Assembly: GCA_029531795.1 (NCBI GenBank)
Contig: JAPEIS010000013.1
Location: 2,046,001-2,110,000 of the forward strand
Reading direction: 5' to 3'
Origin: Sclerotinia nivalis
Taxonomy: Eukaryota > Ascomycota > Leotiomycetes > Helotiales > Sclerotiniaceae
DNA length: 64,000 nucleotides
Shown here one piece after another: positions 21,602 to 34,541 of this stretch (the stretch's first letter is position 1; every line of letters starts with the position of its first letter). Position numbers and translations under genes: made by a program. The notes under the pieces are model-generated. The model saw only the letters and a list, made by a program, of their open reading frames with translations. It had not been told where the DNA came from and made no database searches.

Positions 21602-22878
21602 AGATCGGAGCTAAAGTAATATACACCCCCGTATGTTTTTCTTATTCAAAGGTTTTCTGAAACTATATATATATTGTTTTCTTATTAAATGAATTAGAAG
21701 CCTTCTTATAAAATGATATTTTTCTAGTTTCTAGTTTAGTATACTATTTTTACTTTTCTAACCTATGAAAAAGAAGAAATGGATTATATTAAATTAATAC
21801 TGTTCTCGGTTTATACTATTTTGATATAAAAAATGAAAAGATCTTTAAACAATTTAATATTTAAAACCTTTTATAAATTGAATTGAAAATAAAGCTTAGA
21901 TTTGGTTAAAGAAAATGATCGAAAATCTGAAAGAAAAATTACAAGATTGTTTACTGAAAATAGTCTAATCAGGAATGAATTTATTGAGATTTCCTAGATT
22001 CAAAAGAATCGTTAAATTGATAATCTTTTTATTTTTAACCTTTTCGAAAATTATAATTGTATCAATTTTCTCAAAACAGATTTGTTAAGATTCGAATATA
22101 ATTTTGTTAGTTAATCGATTAATTGAAGTTCTGATCTTGTACAGATTTGATCAGATTCTTCCGATTTTGTATATGATTTAGATCCTATTGAGATCGAAAA
22201 TGCACCCCATTTGATCTTATTGTAATATATACTCTGATTTGAAAATGTTTTTGTTGTTATTATAGATTATTTTCCTTTTCGGATTGTCAAGGGTTTTTCT
22301 TGTTTTGTAAAATTGAAGGAAAAGTTGTTTTGAAAGTACTAGTTTGTAAATTCTGATATTCAGAGATGCTTTTTTTGAATGAAACTTACAAATAGTTTAT
22401 TCTAGATTTAAAAGGTTTTAGATGATCGATATAAAAGGATCGATGAATAAATTTATTATTGATTTATCGTAGTTGATAGGATTTCTGATGATTTCTTGTA
22501 GAATCAATTATTACAAATGGATTACAGTAAACTGGATGAAGTTTCTTTTTAGTAGATACCTTATTATAAAATATAATTATTTGATTAGGATCGAAAACTG
22601 TATAATTTTGAATATCCATATCGTGTTTTTCTTTAACTAATACCTTTTTCCAATCAAATCGTTATAAGACTTTCTATTGAATTAGCTCTCTATTATATAT
22701 AAAATCAAAGACTTTTAATTGATAAATTTCTTTTGGAAAGTTCTTATCAAAATCTATAATATTGAATAAGAAATTTTGGATTTCAAGATATTAATTTGAA
22801 GAGTATTTGATTTCCAGATGTTCTACAAACTGATATCCAAAAAAGATCTTATAAAGAGAATATCCTAGATAATCGATT
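21602..22878 (-). pseudogene. C2 integrase C-terminus and 3' region
   Basis: About 22440-22580 translates as KKKLHPVYCNPFVIID followed by FYIDHLKPFKSR, a GPY/F-type integrase module (here CNPF) with its following DHLKP(F) motif. The part 22600-22870 links it to the core. From 21602 to about 22430 there are only stop-filled frames and no chromodomain that I can recognise. The right end (22874-22878, CGATT) is the TSD of E; the gene continues at 29630. Confidence 0.7.
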
Positions 22879-23041
22879 TATCACGGTGAGGGAAAAGGTA
22901 TGTGTAGGTTTGATCTATTGTTGTACTACGAGGAGGAGAAGAAGGTCAAGGAGGTGATCTGATTATATAGAAGTAAGTGTATGTATGTATGCCTAAGACA
23001 TACATAATCATATACAAATGAAAGGAGATAAACCCGTAACA
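22879..23041 (-). repeat. Element E 3' LTR (163 bp)
   Basis: Reads TATCACGGTGAGGG at the outer edge and AAACCCGTAACA at the inner edge. Inner half G-to-A mutated, outer half preserved. GTACCCCCTTTTC just inside is the complement of the polypurine tract. Confidence 0.96.
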
Positions 23042-23207
23042 GTACCCCCTTTTCAAGAAACCCATTTGATTTCAAATGGGTATTAAAAAATAAAGAAAAA
23101 TAAAGAAAAAATATAGATCTCTTTCTTCAATTAAATCCCTGAACAAAAAACGTATGATATCCCTTAATGATATTATATCCCTTATTGTTATAATACATAA
23201 TATACCT

Positions 23208-26200
23208 TTAAACGAAGCAAACAATCTTAGTACAAGTAGATCTTCGTAGAGTAGGTGTAACAATCGCACTATATAACTCCGATTGCAAATTCTGTGGTTC
23301 CGGTTGTAATATAGTAACGTCGAAATGCTTTAGGATCCAAGCTGACGATCTTGGCTTCTTTGGATGAAGGCGATGATATTCGATAAGAATTTTTTCGTTA
23401 TTTTTTAAGTTATTAACTGATTGCCAAGTTGGTGTGTAGTGTTTCTATTTGATTAAATAATGATAGCCATCCTTATTGTGATTATCTAGAACTTTTTTAA
23501 ATATCCATTTCTGAATAGGTTTATTTTCATCATCGTTCCTTTTCAAAATTCTGTCCTGTGTAGTTAGGGATTCTGATTCGTTAATTGTTACTTGAACCAA
23601 GAAATAAGGATTAGTATAAACTAAAAATAAAAGAGAATAATAGAAAACAAAGAAGATTTTAATATTCTCAAACAATTGAACAAAACAAACACATAAATAA
23701 ACTTTGATAATCTCGTAAAAACCGATCCATTTATCATCTAGCTTTTTTGCTTTGCACAAAATCTTTATATTCTTGGTATTGATAAAGACTTTCTGGCCAG
23801 CCGTATAGCAAAATGAATCAAAGCAATAATGGTTAGTATAGTTTTTATAAGTAGCAATTGCTTGTTATACAAGAGCACGAAGTTGCTCCAAAATATATTC
23901 CATACGATTTGCGGTTCTATTATCTTTAAAGAATTCCTGTTTTTGTGCTAGAGTTATATTTGATGGACAAGGTTTATTAAGCTCAATATCTAAATATAGA
24001 TTAAAGCTGTAATTGGTAAAGAAAGACGAACAATTAATTGTTTTAGAAACCAAATTATTGAATGCAAATTCGACTAAAAGTAGCCAATCCAATCAATCGT
24101 TTTGATGATAATTAACAAAAGCTTGTAAATACTGCTCCAGAACCGAATTAATACGTTCAATCTGATCATCTATTTGAGAATGAAAAGCTGAAGAATATTT
24201 TAAAGTAACTCTCAACCGCTCCGAGAGTTGTGACCAGAATCCTGATATGAATTGTGTTCCCCAATCGAAAATGATATTATCCGGAAGTCTATAAAGTGTA
24301 TAAACGCAACTGATAAAAATATCGATTAGCTTTTCTATCGTTAGCATATATGTACCAATGAAATGTCTCATTTTAATTAATTTGTAGATTACTATTAAGA
24401 TATATTTATAGATAGAATTATAACAAATGTAATCCGAAAACAGTATAATATAATCGATTAAGATATCAGACTATGTACGAAAAGGGACAGACAGCGATTT
24501 CAAAAATCCGGGAGACGTCGATTTGGATGATTTGATACAAGTATAAAGTTCGCAGACCTTCACATAGGATACGATCTTTAAATACATATTAGGCCATCAA
24601 TATATACAAGAGACAAGATCGATCGTTTTAATTCGACCAGGATAGCCGACAGGACCAGAAGAATGAGTTCGATAGATAATTTGGAGTTTGAATTCATCGT
24701 TTGATAAAACCCAAATCTTATCCCGGTAATAAATTCTATTATTTTGAATCGAACAATCTTGTATAACAATCCGGAGGGTTTTATAATGCTCTTTTGGCTA
24801 TTTAGTTATTGATGGGTTATTAAGAACAGAGATAAGTTGATCTGTGATATCGGATCTAGTATATACTACATCGATTAAGGTATCAATTAATTGATTGTGG
24901 AGTGGTATTATTATCTCCATTGATGCTAAATTGATATACCTAATCAAATCCTTATAAAGGTCGTCGTCAAAACGGCCCTAAGGGAAAACAATGTGTTTTC
25001 GATTCTTTAAACATTCATTGTTTGGATCAAAGCGATACAATCGATCTTTGTGTTTTCTACTTAATACATTTGATCGAATAGCTTTATTTCCTGATCAATA
25101 GATTATACAGAAATTATATTGAAACAGAAATTCAGATTATCATATTTGCTGTTGATTAAGAGCTTTTGTAATTATAAAATATTCGAAGTTCTTATAATCA
25201 ATGAGAATCTCGAACTTCTTTTGTGAGCCTTGAAATTCTAGGCGCTATTCTTTCATTGCCTTGATAATAGCGAGTAATTCTTTATTGTAGATCTTATAAT
25301 TGTATTCCATTATTATATATTTAAATAAAAAATAAACAATTGGATGTAAAACGTTATCATCATTGTATTGCAAAAAAACTCCTTCTGAAGTTCAATCGGA
25401 AGTATCGGTTTCCAAAACAGTTTTCCATTTGTAATCAAAGTATACCAAAACCGGCGTTATTATGAAAACTCTTTTTAAAACGTCAAAAACCTTTGTATAA
25501 TCTGCAATTCAATCCTATGTAATATTCTTCCATAAAAGATCATTGAAAGAGCAACAAATCTTTGAAAAATCTTTTATAAAACATCGATAGAAATTGGCGA
25601 AACCAAGAAATCGTTGTAAATCCTTTACACATAAAGGTAATTCCCAAAATGTAATAACCATAACCTTTTCTTGATTTATTTCGATACCTTCAATTGTAAT
25701 GATAAGATCCAAATATTTTGTCTTTGTAATTTCGAATTCGCATTTGTTAATATCAATCTGTAATCCAATATCCATTAATTTTTGAATTACTTAGCAGATA
25801 TACTCTTTATACTTTATAAGATTATCGGAGTAAATTAAAATGTCATCAAGATATACAATACAATACTTGTTCAATTTGTCGAAAAGTGTATAATTGATAT
25901 AATATTGAAACAATATAAATATATTGCAAAAACCGAAAGATATAACCAAAGATTCAAAAAAACCAAAACAAATAATGAATGTAGTTTTCTATTCATTCCC
26001 CTTCAGCGATTCACAATTTGTTGAACGTTGCAATGATATCAAGCTTAATATAAATTTTTGCATTACAAAGAACATCCAACGTTTCGCAAACAATGAATAG
26101 TGAATAACGATTCTTTATAATAACATTATTTAGTCCTCGATAATCTTGACAAATACAGACCCCCCCTCCCAGTTTGATAGCCAATAGCAAAGAAGAAGCA

Positions 26201-27790
26201 CATCGCGATCTCGATTCCCGAATAAACCCCTTGGAAAGATTATTATCAAACCATTTGCACACCACTACCAATTTCATTAACGATAAAGAGCGGTTTTTGA
26301 AATAAGATAATTCTTTATTAGACATCAACTCAATTTTGTGATTCCAGATTCGACGAAACAACAACTTATCTGCATAACATAAAAGAAAAACAAAAAGTTT
26401 GTTTTGTAACTATATAGAAAGTTTTTGTTATATTTGATCATCACTAAAGGGAAATTTGCTAATTAAAAATTTGTCGATATCAGTTTCAGAGATTTTTCGC
26501 AAATAAAGCGATTTATAACAATCATATATAAAATCATGAAATTTCAATAGAGTTCTAAAGAGTATCTTTATTATATTACCTTGTCCTTGTAAAATCGATC
26601 GAAAATCCCCTTCTATGAATGTCAAGGACAATATAATCTATTGCAGATAATCTTGCTTAATAATTTTCTGTACAGTATCCAATTCATTCTATATCAATCG
26701 GATAATCCGAATGTTATCTTGTTGACAAAACGAAACAAAATTAGAAGTTTGCAATCAATAAATATTATTTATATTTGAACTTATATCTTTGTAAATAGAT
26801 ATAAAGAGTTCTCTAATAGAAAATAAAGGCAAATAATTTTTTGGATTGTGAATAGGCCAATACCGATCTGCAATCTTTAAGATCGATTTTGGATACAAAC
26901 AATTGGGAATCATCTGTACTTGATTATTTGGTTTTTCGCAACGTTTTGTTTGATAATAATTTATATCAAACATCAAACCCTGTTGAAATTCGAGGTCAAT
27001 AAAAGAATCGTCAAATTGTAATATATAATCTTTATCTGATATCTCTTCAATAGAAGGTTTTTTATAAGAAATTCTTTTAAAAATAAAAAACATTTGAATA
27101 AATGAACAATCGATATCATCCTTTGAACAATCCTCAACATATAGAGAACGGTATTTATAAACTATACATTTAGCTTTTATATCAAGATCAATAAGGAATT
27201 TATTTAAAGGTTCGATAATATTAACGATCTATTATAGAGTAACTTTTGTTAAATCCTTTTATTCTTTGATCAAAAATGGAATTATTGATATAATAACTGG
27301 TTTTGAATTATAACGTATTAAACAATTAGAAGTATAATAGTTTGAAAAGAATATTAAATTTATCTCTGTTCAATTGATAGTAAGATTGTGATGCTATAAT
27401 TATAGTAAATCAAAGATTAACAATGTCTTTGATAAAAGCTAAATGATATAAAAGGACCAATACTTATAATGATCCCCTATAGCGATTTCCATTACAAAAT
27501 ATTCTGTAATTCTATCAACGACCTTTCCATCAACAAATCGGAATTCGTAAGGGTGAAATAAGAATTGTATTTCAATATTGTATTTGGAAACAAAAGAACG
27601 ATCAGCAAAGGCTTCTTCAAAGCATCCATTATTAATGAGATTTGTAACAATAAAGGGATTTTCATACATAGGGAACATAATGGTTTTAATGAATAGAGAT
27701 TTGCTATTTATAGAATTGAATTGTAATAGTTTATCTCTATCCATTCCTCGATTTATCTTTTTACTTTTAGTATTTCTTTACAAACAATTT
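23208..27790 (-). pseudogene. Element E pol
   Basis: PR-RT-RNase H-INT-chromodomain as in A. The protease triad is lost (LINNGCF for LIDSGCS, about 27620). RT N-terminus: GGGVCICQDYRGLNN (about 26140-26180). The active site YLDDILIYSD (about 25850) is intact. A one-base insertion near 25998 (AGGGGAA where A has AGAGA) shifts the frame inside RT, so PR-RT start and RT end-chromodomain are in two frames. Integrase keeps ILIDYI, NIIFDW and DDQIERIN (D,D,E). Chromodomain about 23320-23530 (YTPTWQSVNNL). The stop TAA at 23208-23210 ends a tail that in A is cut by TGA. Confidence 0.92.
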
Positions 27791-27819
27791 TTCGTAAAGA
27801 TTAATCTTTTCCCTATTCA

Positions 27820-29186
27820 GGACTTTCCTTGATTGAATTGGATATAGAGACAACCTTTTCTGATTCGATATAGCCTTACCATTATACCTGATTCAGATGC
27901 TATTGGCTTTGTACCCAATTACCAGTATATCCTCTTTGAAATCCATTACAATTATTATTAAACTTATTAACACTTCGAAAAACCGGAACAATAATATATT
28001 AATCGAAAACTGGATTAGTTAAGATAGCAATATTGCAATTGGAAAAAATATTAACGGGAGTTTATTTGCCAGAAAGAAGATTATTATTGATATCATAAAT
28101 AGTATAACAATCAATCTGAAAGTAATCGATCCTATTATAATAATTGCAAGAAATCGCAGGATTAAACTTCTTTTTCTTATTTTGCAGATTCTTTTTCTGT
28201 TGTCCCTTTTGTTTCATTGTATCGAGGTTCATAGGATCATCATCAACAATAAATGTTTTACCAGAATTTTTGTTATAATACTCAGCGTTACGAAGATTCT
28301 GATTTCAAGTAGAGAATTTTTTTTGCCAATCATCAATATCGTTGGCTGTGCAGGGGTTCGAATCATCAATGACCAAAGTTCGAAAGGGGGCCGTAACTTT
28401 TTGCTTCATTGCGTTAATAATCTTGTAATCAGACTTGTGGCAAGAGTTAGCAAGATGAGATAATGTAGAGAAGAAAGTCGAAAAGGATTCCTTTGGATCT
28501 ATAGAAAGCTTATCGAATTTGAGCGAAGCTTCCTTTTCGATATCCACAGAGATATATAATTTGTCCAATTTGGCTAAAAACGAAACAGCGGAATCGAAGC
28601 AAGTAGGATCGTCAACGAATCTAGTGATATCTATAATATACTTTTGTTGTATTTGATCATTGAGAAGATTAATAGTATAATTAATCTTCTTTTGTTTGAA
28701 AACAAAAAGTTGTAAGTCGATTATCCAATAAAGTTGCAAACCCAATTTCCAGGATTGATAATCCTTTTGTTGGACGAGAATATTAGATTTTTCGTTTTTA
28801 AAAACGAACAGGTTCTTCTGAGTTTGATAAAGAGTGATTGGTTTCTGGCTAGTAGTAGTACTACTAGTATTCAACTGAGCAAGCTTGTTGGCTAAAGTGC
28901 GAAGAAGCTTGACATTTTCCGTTTTGAATTCCTCGATCTTATTTGTTTGAGTAGCGATATAGATAGCTTGAATAGTAAAGCGATTTTCGATAACAAAGAA
29001 AACATAATTCAGATAAACAGTTTGTTTGTTAGAATCGGCAACAAGGTTTGGTATCATTAGAGTATCCAATTCTGTTAGGATTTGTATAATAGTAGACCAT
29101 TGGTTGAAGATTTGTTAGATTTCGGTACAAATTCCTTCGATAGAAATAGAAGTCGCATTATTAATGAATATAGAACCAAAAGTCAT
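27820..29186 (-). pseudogene. Element E gag (best-preserved ORF of the window)
   Basis: Starts at ATG 29186-29184 (TFGSIFINNATS). One stop occurs early (TAA for the CAA of A, after ICTEI). Then 254 codons are open from 29069 to 28305, including KIEEFKTENVKLL and AKLDKLYISVDIEKEASLKF. Ends where TGG became TGA. The knuckle about 28090-28150 reads CNYYNRIDYFQIDC: two Cys/His positions turned to Tyr beyond those in A. A near-intact gag of about 460 codons; only few base changes separate it from an open frame, yet pol is broken. Confidence 0.9.
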
Positions 29187-29455
29187 TGTAAAAAGAATTA
29201 CAATTGTATAAAATAATCGATAAGGAATTTGCGATTGTACAAAAGCAATCAAAAACAGATATAAAAGCCTACAAATAAATACAATCGTACAAAAACAATC
29301 AGGGATCAGAAACTGTACAAAAGTAGATAAGAAATACGACTGTACAAAAGCAGACGAGTTACGATAACACAAAAACAATCGAAAACAAATACAGAAATCT
29401 ATAGATGATTTGGTAAGGCTAGATCACTTCGTAAAGTAACAGAGCCTTTGAAAGG

Positions 29456-29517
29456 GTAGTACAAATTATCATAGTAAAGGAAAAGGTATATATAGGTTTG
29501 ATCTATTGTTGTACTAC
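29456..29517 (-). other. Self-primer and primer-binding site of E
   Basis: GTAGTACAA (29456-29464, two bases left of the LTR) and TTGTACTAC (29509-29517, in the LTR) are complementary, with the same spacing as in A. Confidence 0.75.
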
Positions 29518-29629
29518 GAGGAGGAGAAGAAGGTCAAGGAGGTGATCTGACTATATAGAAGTGAGTGTATGCATGTGTGCCTAAGGCATACATGATCACG
29601 TGCAGGTGAAGGGAGATGAACCCGTAACA
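29467..29629 (-). repeat. Element E 5' LTR (163 bp)
   Basis: Ends GGGAGATGAACCCGTAACA at the outer edge, essentially unmutated. The inner edge TATCATAGTAAAGG is G-to-A changed relative to the other LTR (TATCACGGTGAGGG). Confidence 0.96.
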
Positions 29630-30186
29630 CGATTTCTTGTATATTGAATAAATTGATTGAAGTTTAAACTTCTATAAACCAATTTTCGATTCCTGAATTA
29701 ATCTTTTTAAAGATTCTTTGAAAAAGATCGTTACCTTTTTCAACTATTTTAGAGGATTTCTTAGTTTTTATAGTTGTAAAGATAAGTAATATTCCGGTTT
29801 CTTTAACAAATTGTTTAACTATTTTATTTTCGAAGTGAGTATTTGGATTATGAAATCCTTTGATCGGAATTTCAAAAGTATTGAAAATCCAATTTAAGTA
29901 TCTTATTGTTTCAATATCTATTACTTCAATTATTGGAAAAGTTTAAATATAGTATAAAAAATAATCGATTACAAAAAGGATATAAGAAAAGTAAATAAAA
30001 CCTTTTTTATCGAATATATCATTGTTAAAATCTATTGATTGAATAGTAATACCGATTTTGATAAGTTTCTGAACTATCGGCCAAATCATTTTAAGGATTT
30101 TAGTTTTATTGATTGAAATAAATAAAAAAAATCCTATAAAATCGAAGCTAATAAGAATTAAAGGATAATCAATTTTATAAAATTTG
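29630..30186 (-). pseudogene. C2 integrase catalytic core
   Basis: Element-sense translation gives IQSIDFNNDIFDKKGFIYF, LFVIDYFLYYI, then FHNPNTHFEN (for SDNGTHF, Asp changed to Asn) and IVEKGNDLFQRI (the catalytic Glu with a conserved neighbourhood). This is the D,D-35-E core of a gypsy integrase with the second Asp lost. Continues into 30338-30480 (zinc finger) after F. Confidence 0.78.
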
Positions 30187-30332
30187 TATCACGGTGGTGG
30201 TAGGGTGCTTTAAGATATGATGATATTCTACGAAGAAGGAAGAAGGTGCTAGGAAGAGCGCCAACTATATGGGGGATGGGTGCCTTAGGCAGCCATGCAG
30301 ACTAGCTAGGAACGGGTTACGAACCCGTGACA
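30187..30332 (-). repeat. Solo LTR F (146 bp), undecayed
   Basis: TATCACGGTGG..ACCCGTGACA, in element sense TGTCACGGGTTCG..CACCGTGATA, with TSD ATTTG on both sides (30182-30186, 30333-30337). It resembles the A-family LTR at both ends and in a central TGCCTAAGGCA palindrome, so it is a related but distinct family. No C-to-T or G-to-A decay is apparent. Confidence 0.92.
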
Positions 30333-30337
30333 ATTTG

Positions 30338-31240
30338 AGATAAAATATTTTTTGTCGTATATTATACTTGGTATATTTCATACAATCTTGAATATACTGT
30401 TTGATATCGATAATTAGTATTGATCATCAATAATTCTTAAGCTTTTTGATTATAAGTTCTACTATATAATAATCTTTTAAATCATAAACGAAAACTAATA
30501 CTTTTGAAATTTCAGATTTAAGAATGCATCGCTTATCGATCTTACAGAAGAAAAAATACAATTCACCCCCGAGCATATGAAAGTTCTTGATATATCTAAG
30601 AAAAACTGCTTTTTCTAATTTGAAAAGGTTTTCAAAAAGGATTTGAATTGTTATATAAATATATATAAAAAAATATTATGGATCCTTATTATATTTGTTT
30701 ACAACTAGATTATATTAAATATTATTTGAGATAATCATAAAATGATTAATAATTATTAATTTTTCCAATAATAATATAAAGAATATATTCTGATTTTTGA
30801 AATCTAATTGTTCTTATAGATATTAGACTTTTTGAAGGTAAAAAAGTTCTTTATAACCTTCAATATTATCTTTCCAAATCCATTTGAAATTATTTGTATT
30901 ATATTATAATTCTTTTAGAGAATCTAAAAGATCGTTTGATTTGCAATCAGAATCTAGGAAAATAGTATAAAAAAGAACATCCACGATTTTATTACAAACT
31001 TCTAGGATATAAATAATAATGATATTGAAAATAGAAAACTCTATTGTCCAACAAGTATATATACCTTTAGTCTGAGAATTGGAAGAAAGGAAGCTAGTAA
31101 ATGACAAATGATTAGTGAAGATTATATAATCTTCAATAGATCTAAAATAATAATAATATTTTCTAACAAACTTAATGATAACAAATAATTCGTATTTATA
31201 AATATTATAATTTCTTTGTATTTTGATTAACAAAAAAGAA
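30338..31240 (-). pseudogene. C2 RNase H and integrase zinc finger
   Basis: 31233-30904 is open and reads QRNYNIYKYELFVIIKFVRK, then IIFTNHLSFTSF and YILEVCNKIVDVLF. This is RNase HI of gypsy pol (Y..EL.A, the TDH-like site with Asp to Asn, and ADxLSR-like end). About 30350-30480 has DLKDYYIVELIIKKL and DIKQYIQDCMKYTKY, the HHCC finger with His and one Cys changed to Tyr. Between them (30500-30880) is stop-rich linker containing an unmutated patch near 30566. Confidence 0.78.
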
Positions 31241-31519
31241 TTATATAATACAGGATATTCTATTAAACATCTAGTATTCTGTTTTGAAGGATAGTATTTC
31301 TAAATAATAAAACATTCTGATACAAAAACATTTGAATCTATATATATCTGAATTGGAAAAGTATAATCGATATCATAGAAATCGACTATTTCTGAACATT
31401 TCTTTTACAAAAATTCGAAAGCTAATTATTTATAAGTTTCTTATTGTTATTCCATTTTATTTATAAAACAGAAAAGAGAATAAAAGATCTCAACAAAGTT
31501 TTTAATACTTCTATAGATC

Positions 31520-32800
31520 ATCTATATTATAATTAGAAAACTTCGAATTCTAATCTGATTAATAGGAATCGGAAAATTCTTGATTTTGGTTGTTCTAATA
31601 GATTTGATAATTATAATATTATCAGTTTTATAAAGAATTCCTAAAGTCTTTATTTGATCAACAAAGATATATAATTTTTTGAAAAATAAATATAATTGAA
31701 CGAAATCAAAACGAGGAAGAATATAATTAACTAAATTAAAATAAACTTTTTCTGGAATTGTAGAATCTGAAAAGATATCATCAATATAGAATTTGATCAA
31801 TGCTAGATTATTTTCAGTATTAGATTTAAGTATAAAAGGATATTCTTTATTTATTGAATTATCTTTAAAAAAAGGAATATAACCGAAAACTATATAAAGA
31901 AACTCAAATATAGAAAAGCAAACAATTTGAATATTTTGTAGAACTCTAGTACATTATATTTGAACTGAATCTCCTATAGAAAAAGCAAAATAATGATAAT
32001 CTTCTGGATGAAAAAGTATACTTTAATAAATATATTTCAAATCGAATTATAGATATATTTTATAACTAAAATGAAAAAGAAACTTATAAATATTTTAAAA
32101 TAAAATACAATAATTGTTTGGCATCTATTCTATAACCTTCAAATAATCGAAAATTATATATCTTTCAGAACCAAATTCATAAAAAAAAAGATTCTTGGGA
32201 TATTCAATATTTGATTTATTAATCATTAATAGTATTACTGACCAATCGGAAAGTTTACTATTAGCTACTATAATATATTCATATATATAGCATTTGTATC
32301 TTTCAGATATAATCTTATTAAGCCAAAATATTTATTGAGGATTGTATCTAAGTTTTTTTCTATTTTTATAAAGAAGAATACCTAATTTGAATCGTATTCG
32401 ATAAGTATAAAGAAGAATAGAAAGAATGTAAATTAATTCTATAACATTTAAATTTCTATAGGTATAAAGAAATCGAATAACTTTTAATCGAAGTTCATCT
32501 ATTACTAAGGAACCTATATCAATCTTACTTTTTTGAAACTATTCATTAATAATATCTAATGAATCTATAGATATTTCTCAAGGAACTAGTCTTTTATTTG
32601 TAGGATATATATATATTTTTGAAGAATCCAATTGAAAAGTAAAAGCTTGATTGATCGAAATATATTGATTTTTTCCTTGAAGAAATAGTTTGAAACGTTT
32701 GGAATCTACTTTGAAAGAAAAATCGAATTGATATAGAATTTCGAATAATATATATGGATTATTTATTTGAAAGATTGCATTAAAAGTATACAATAATTAA
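31520..32800 (-). pseudogene. C2 reverse transcriptase
   Basis: The catalytic box IKFYIDDIFSDS near 31770-31795 keeps both Asp, unlike C1 (YIND). Downstream LYLFFKKLYIF and PIPINQIRIRSFL fit the gypsy RT thumb (..KC.F... and ..P.....RSFLG). Upstream 32578-32793 matches the pre-palm piece of C1. Several stops; at least two frames. Confidence 0.75.
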
Positions 32801-33218
32801 ATTTTCGAAAAGAAAGATATAATATAATAACAACGTTTTCGATAATCGAAGTTATAGTTTTGGTTTTTGACAAAAATCTTTAAAAAGGTATTTTCTTCAA
32901 CGTTATTTAGTGATTAAAGGAGTATATCCTTTGCTGAATAAAATAATCTAAATTGTATAAACTTTTAAGGAGATCGAATACATAAAAAGTTTTTATTCTG
33001 GATTTCTTTAGATCTTTTAATATTGATTTTCGAAAAGAAAGAAAGTAGTTTTGAGTTATACTAAAAACTCAAAAGTTTAAAGAATCTTGTAAATCGTTCG
33101 AATCTGAATAATCATTTTGAGATTCTGAAATAGATTTAGAAAAGGAATTAGATACTTCTTCGGATACTTTTTCGGAATCTATTGAATTAGAAAAATCTTT
33201 TGATGAATTAGATTCTTA

Positions 33219-33900
33219 TTAATCTTCAAATCGTATTGTCTTTGGAATCGATTTGATTTTGGATACAAAATTATCAATATTTCTACCAACAATTTCAAAA
33301 TTCATTGAAATTTCAGTATTTAGGATAGCTGTTTGATATTTCGGATTGGCTGGATATAGAATGAATTGATGAAAAAAGGATTGTTTGAATTTCGGAATCT
33401 GAATAAATATTCTTTTCTTACCCAAATCTTCGTCTTCGATAGAAAAGATAAAATTAAAGATATCAATATAACCTTTGACTATATAAAGTTATAATAAATC
33501 TAACAAAAGAATCTTCTAATCCTTATTAGGATTATTTTCCTCATCAAAACAAATGAAAGTATGAATAATTCGTCGAATCCTTTCGATTATAAAATCAATA
33601 GTAATATATTCTTTCAGATTTATATCAATTCCATCAATAATTTCTATAAAGATATTACTATTTGATTAAATCTTATATCGATATAAATCTAAATAATCAA
33701 TGAAAGCAGAAAAAGCAATATTATTATTAGAACCTTGATTAACAATACAATTGAATTTGTTTATGATGATCTTTATCGAAAATAATCCTGGTAAAATATA
33801 TATTCCTTTAATTCGGAAAGGATAATCTTTGTTTACAATACGAATAATAATCGGAATAGTTAGATAATCTATAATATTAATTCTATTTAAATCAATCATT
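33219..33900 (-). pseudogene. C2 protease-like region
   Basis: Collinear with C1 1766-2600. It shares the gag frame (gag and this region appear to be one polyprotein before RT in another frame). No clear DSG triad is visible, so the function is inferred from position. 34130-34540 is low-complexity linker. Confidence 0.45.
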
Positions 33901-34080
33901 TGTTGATTGTTTTTGAAGGAAATACTGAAACTTGATAGATTATATTTGGAATCCTTCTATTTATAAAGGAAATGCTATCGAATTTGATCAAAAGAAAAAT
34001 GAATCAGATGATTTTGAATAAATCCATACCAAATTGGATATACTAGCTCAAAATCTGAGTTCGTAATTAAATTCTGATTT

Positions 34081-34125
34081 AATTGATCAAATTGATCAAA
34101 TTGATCAAATTGATTGAATTGACCA
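34081..34125 (-). repeat. 9-bp tandem repeat in C2 linker
   Basis: About four near-perfect copies of TTGATCAAA, encoding Phe-Asp-Gln on the minus strand. The C1 counterpart is more degenerate. Confidence 0.65.
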
Positions 34126-34541
34126 TTTTGATCGGGGTTACTTTAATCTTTATTCTGAATTGAAACTGAAAAAGCTAAAGAAACTTTTAATTTATAAATA
34201 ATCGTTGATTTCTTCTTTCTAACTGAGTTTTCTCGAATAGTAAGATGTCTAAAATGCTTGGTGGTATCCGGAAAGATCTAGCAAAAATCTAAAAGGTTAA
34301 TTCTTTCAAAACCTAATATGAAATATTGTATGAGTATTTTATAATTCATTAACCCTTATCCTTATCTACCAACGATATTAAAGAATGGTTTAGGATTTCT
34401 AAAATGTCCCTTACAATTACTAACAGATGTTGTATACTTTAAAAAGGGGATAAATAATCGAATTTCCGGCGATGATAACTTAGCTTGACAAACTTCTGAA
34501 GAAAAAGTAGAAACTTGTAATTGTGAAGATGTTATTGATAT

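Larger units (their letters stand above)
22879..29629 (-). mobile_element. Complete chromovirus element E (sister of A)
   Basis: Minus-strand 6751-bp element with 163-bp LTRs and TSD CGATT (22874-22878 and 29630-29634), inside the integrase gene of C2. Same organisation as A. It is the least decayed member of its family: its RT active site is intact and its gag has the longest open frame in the window. Confidence 0.97.
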
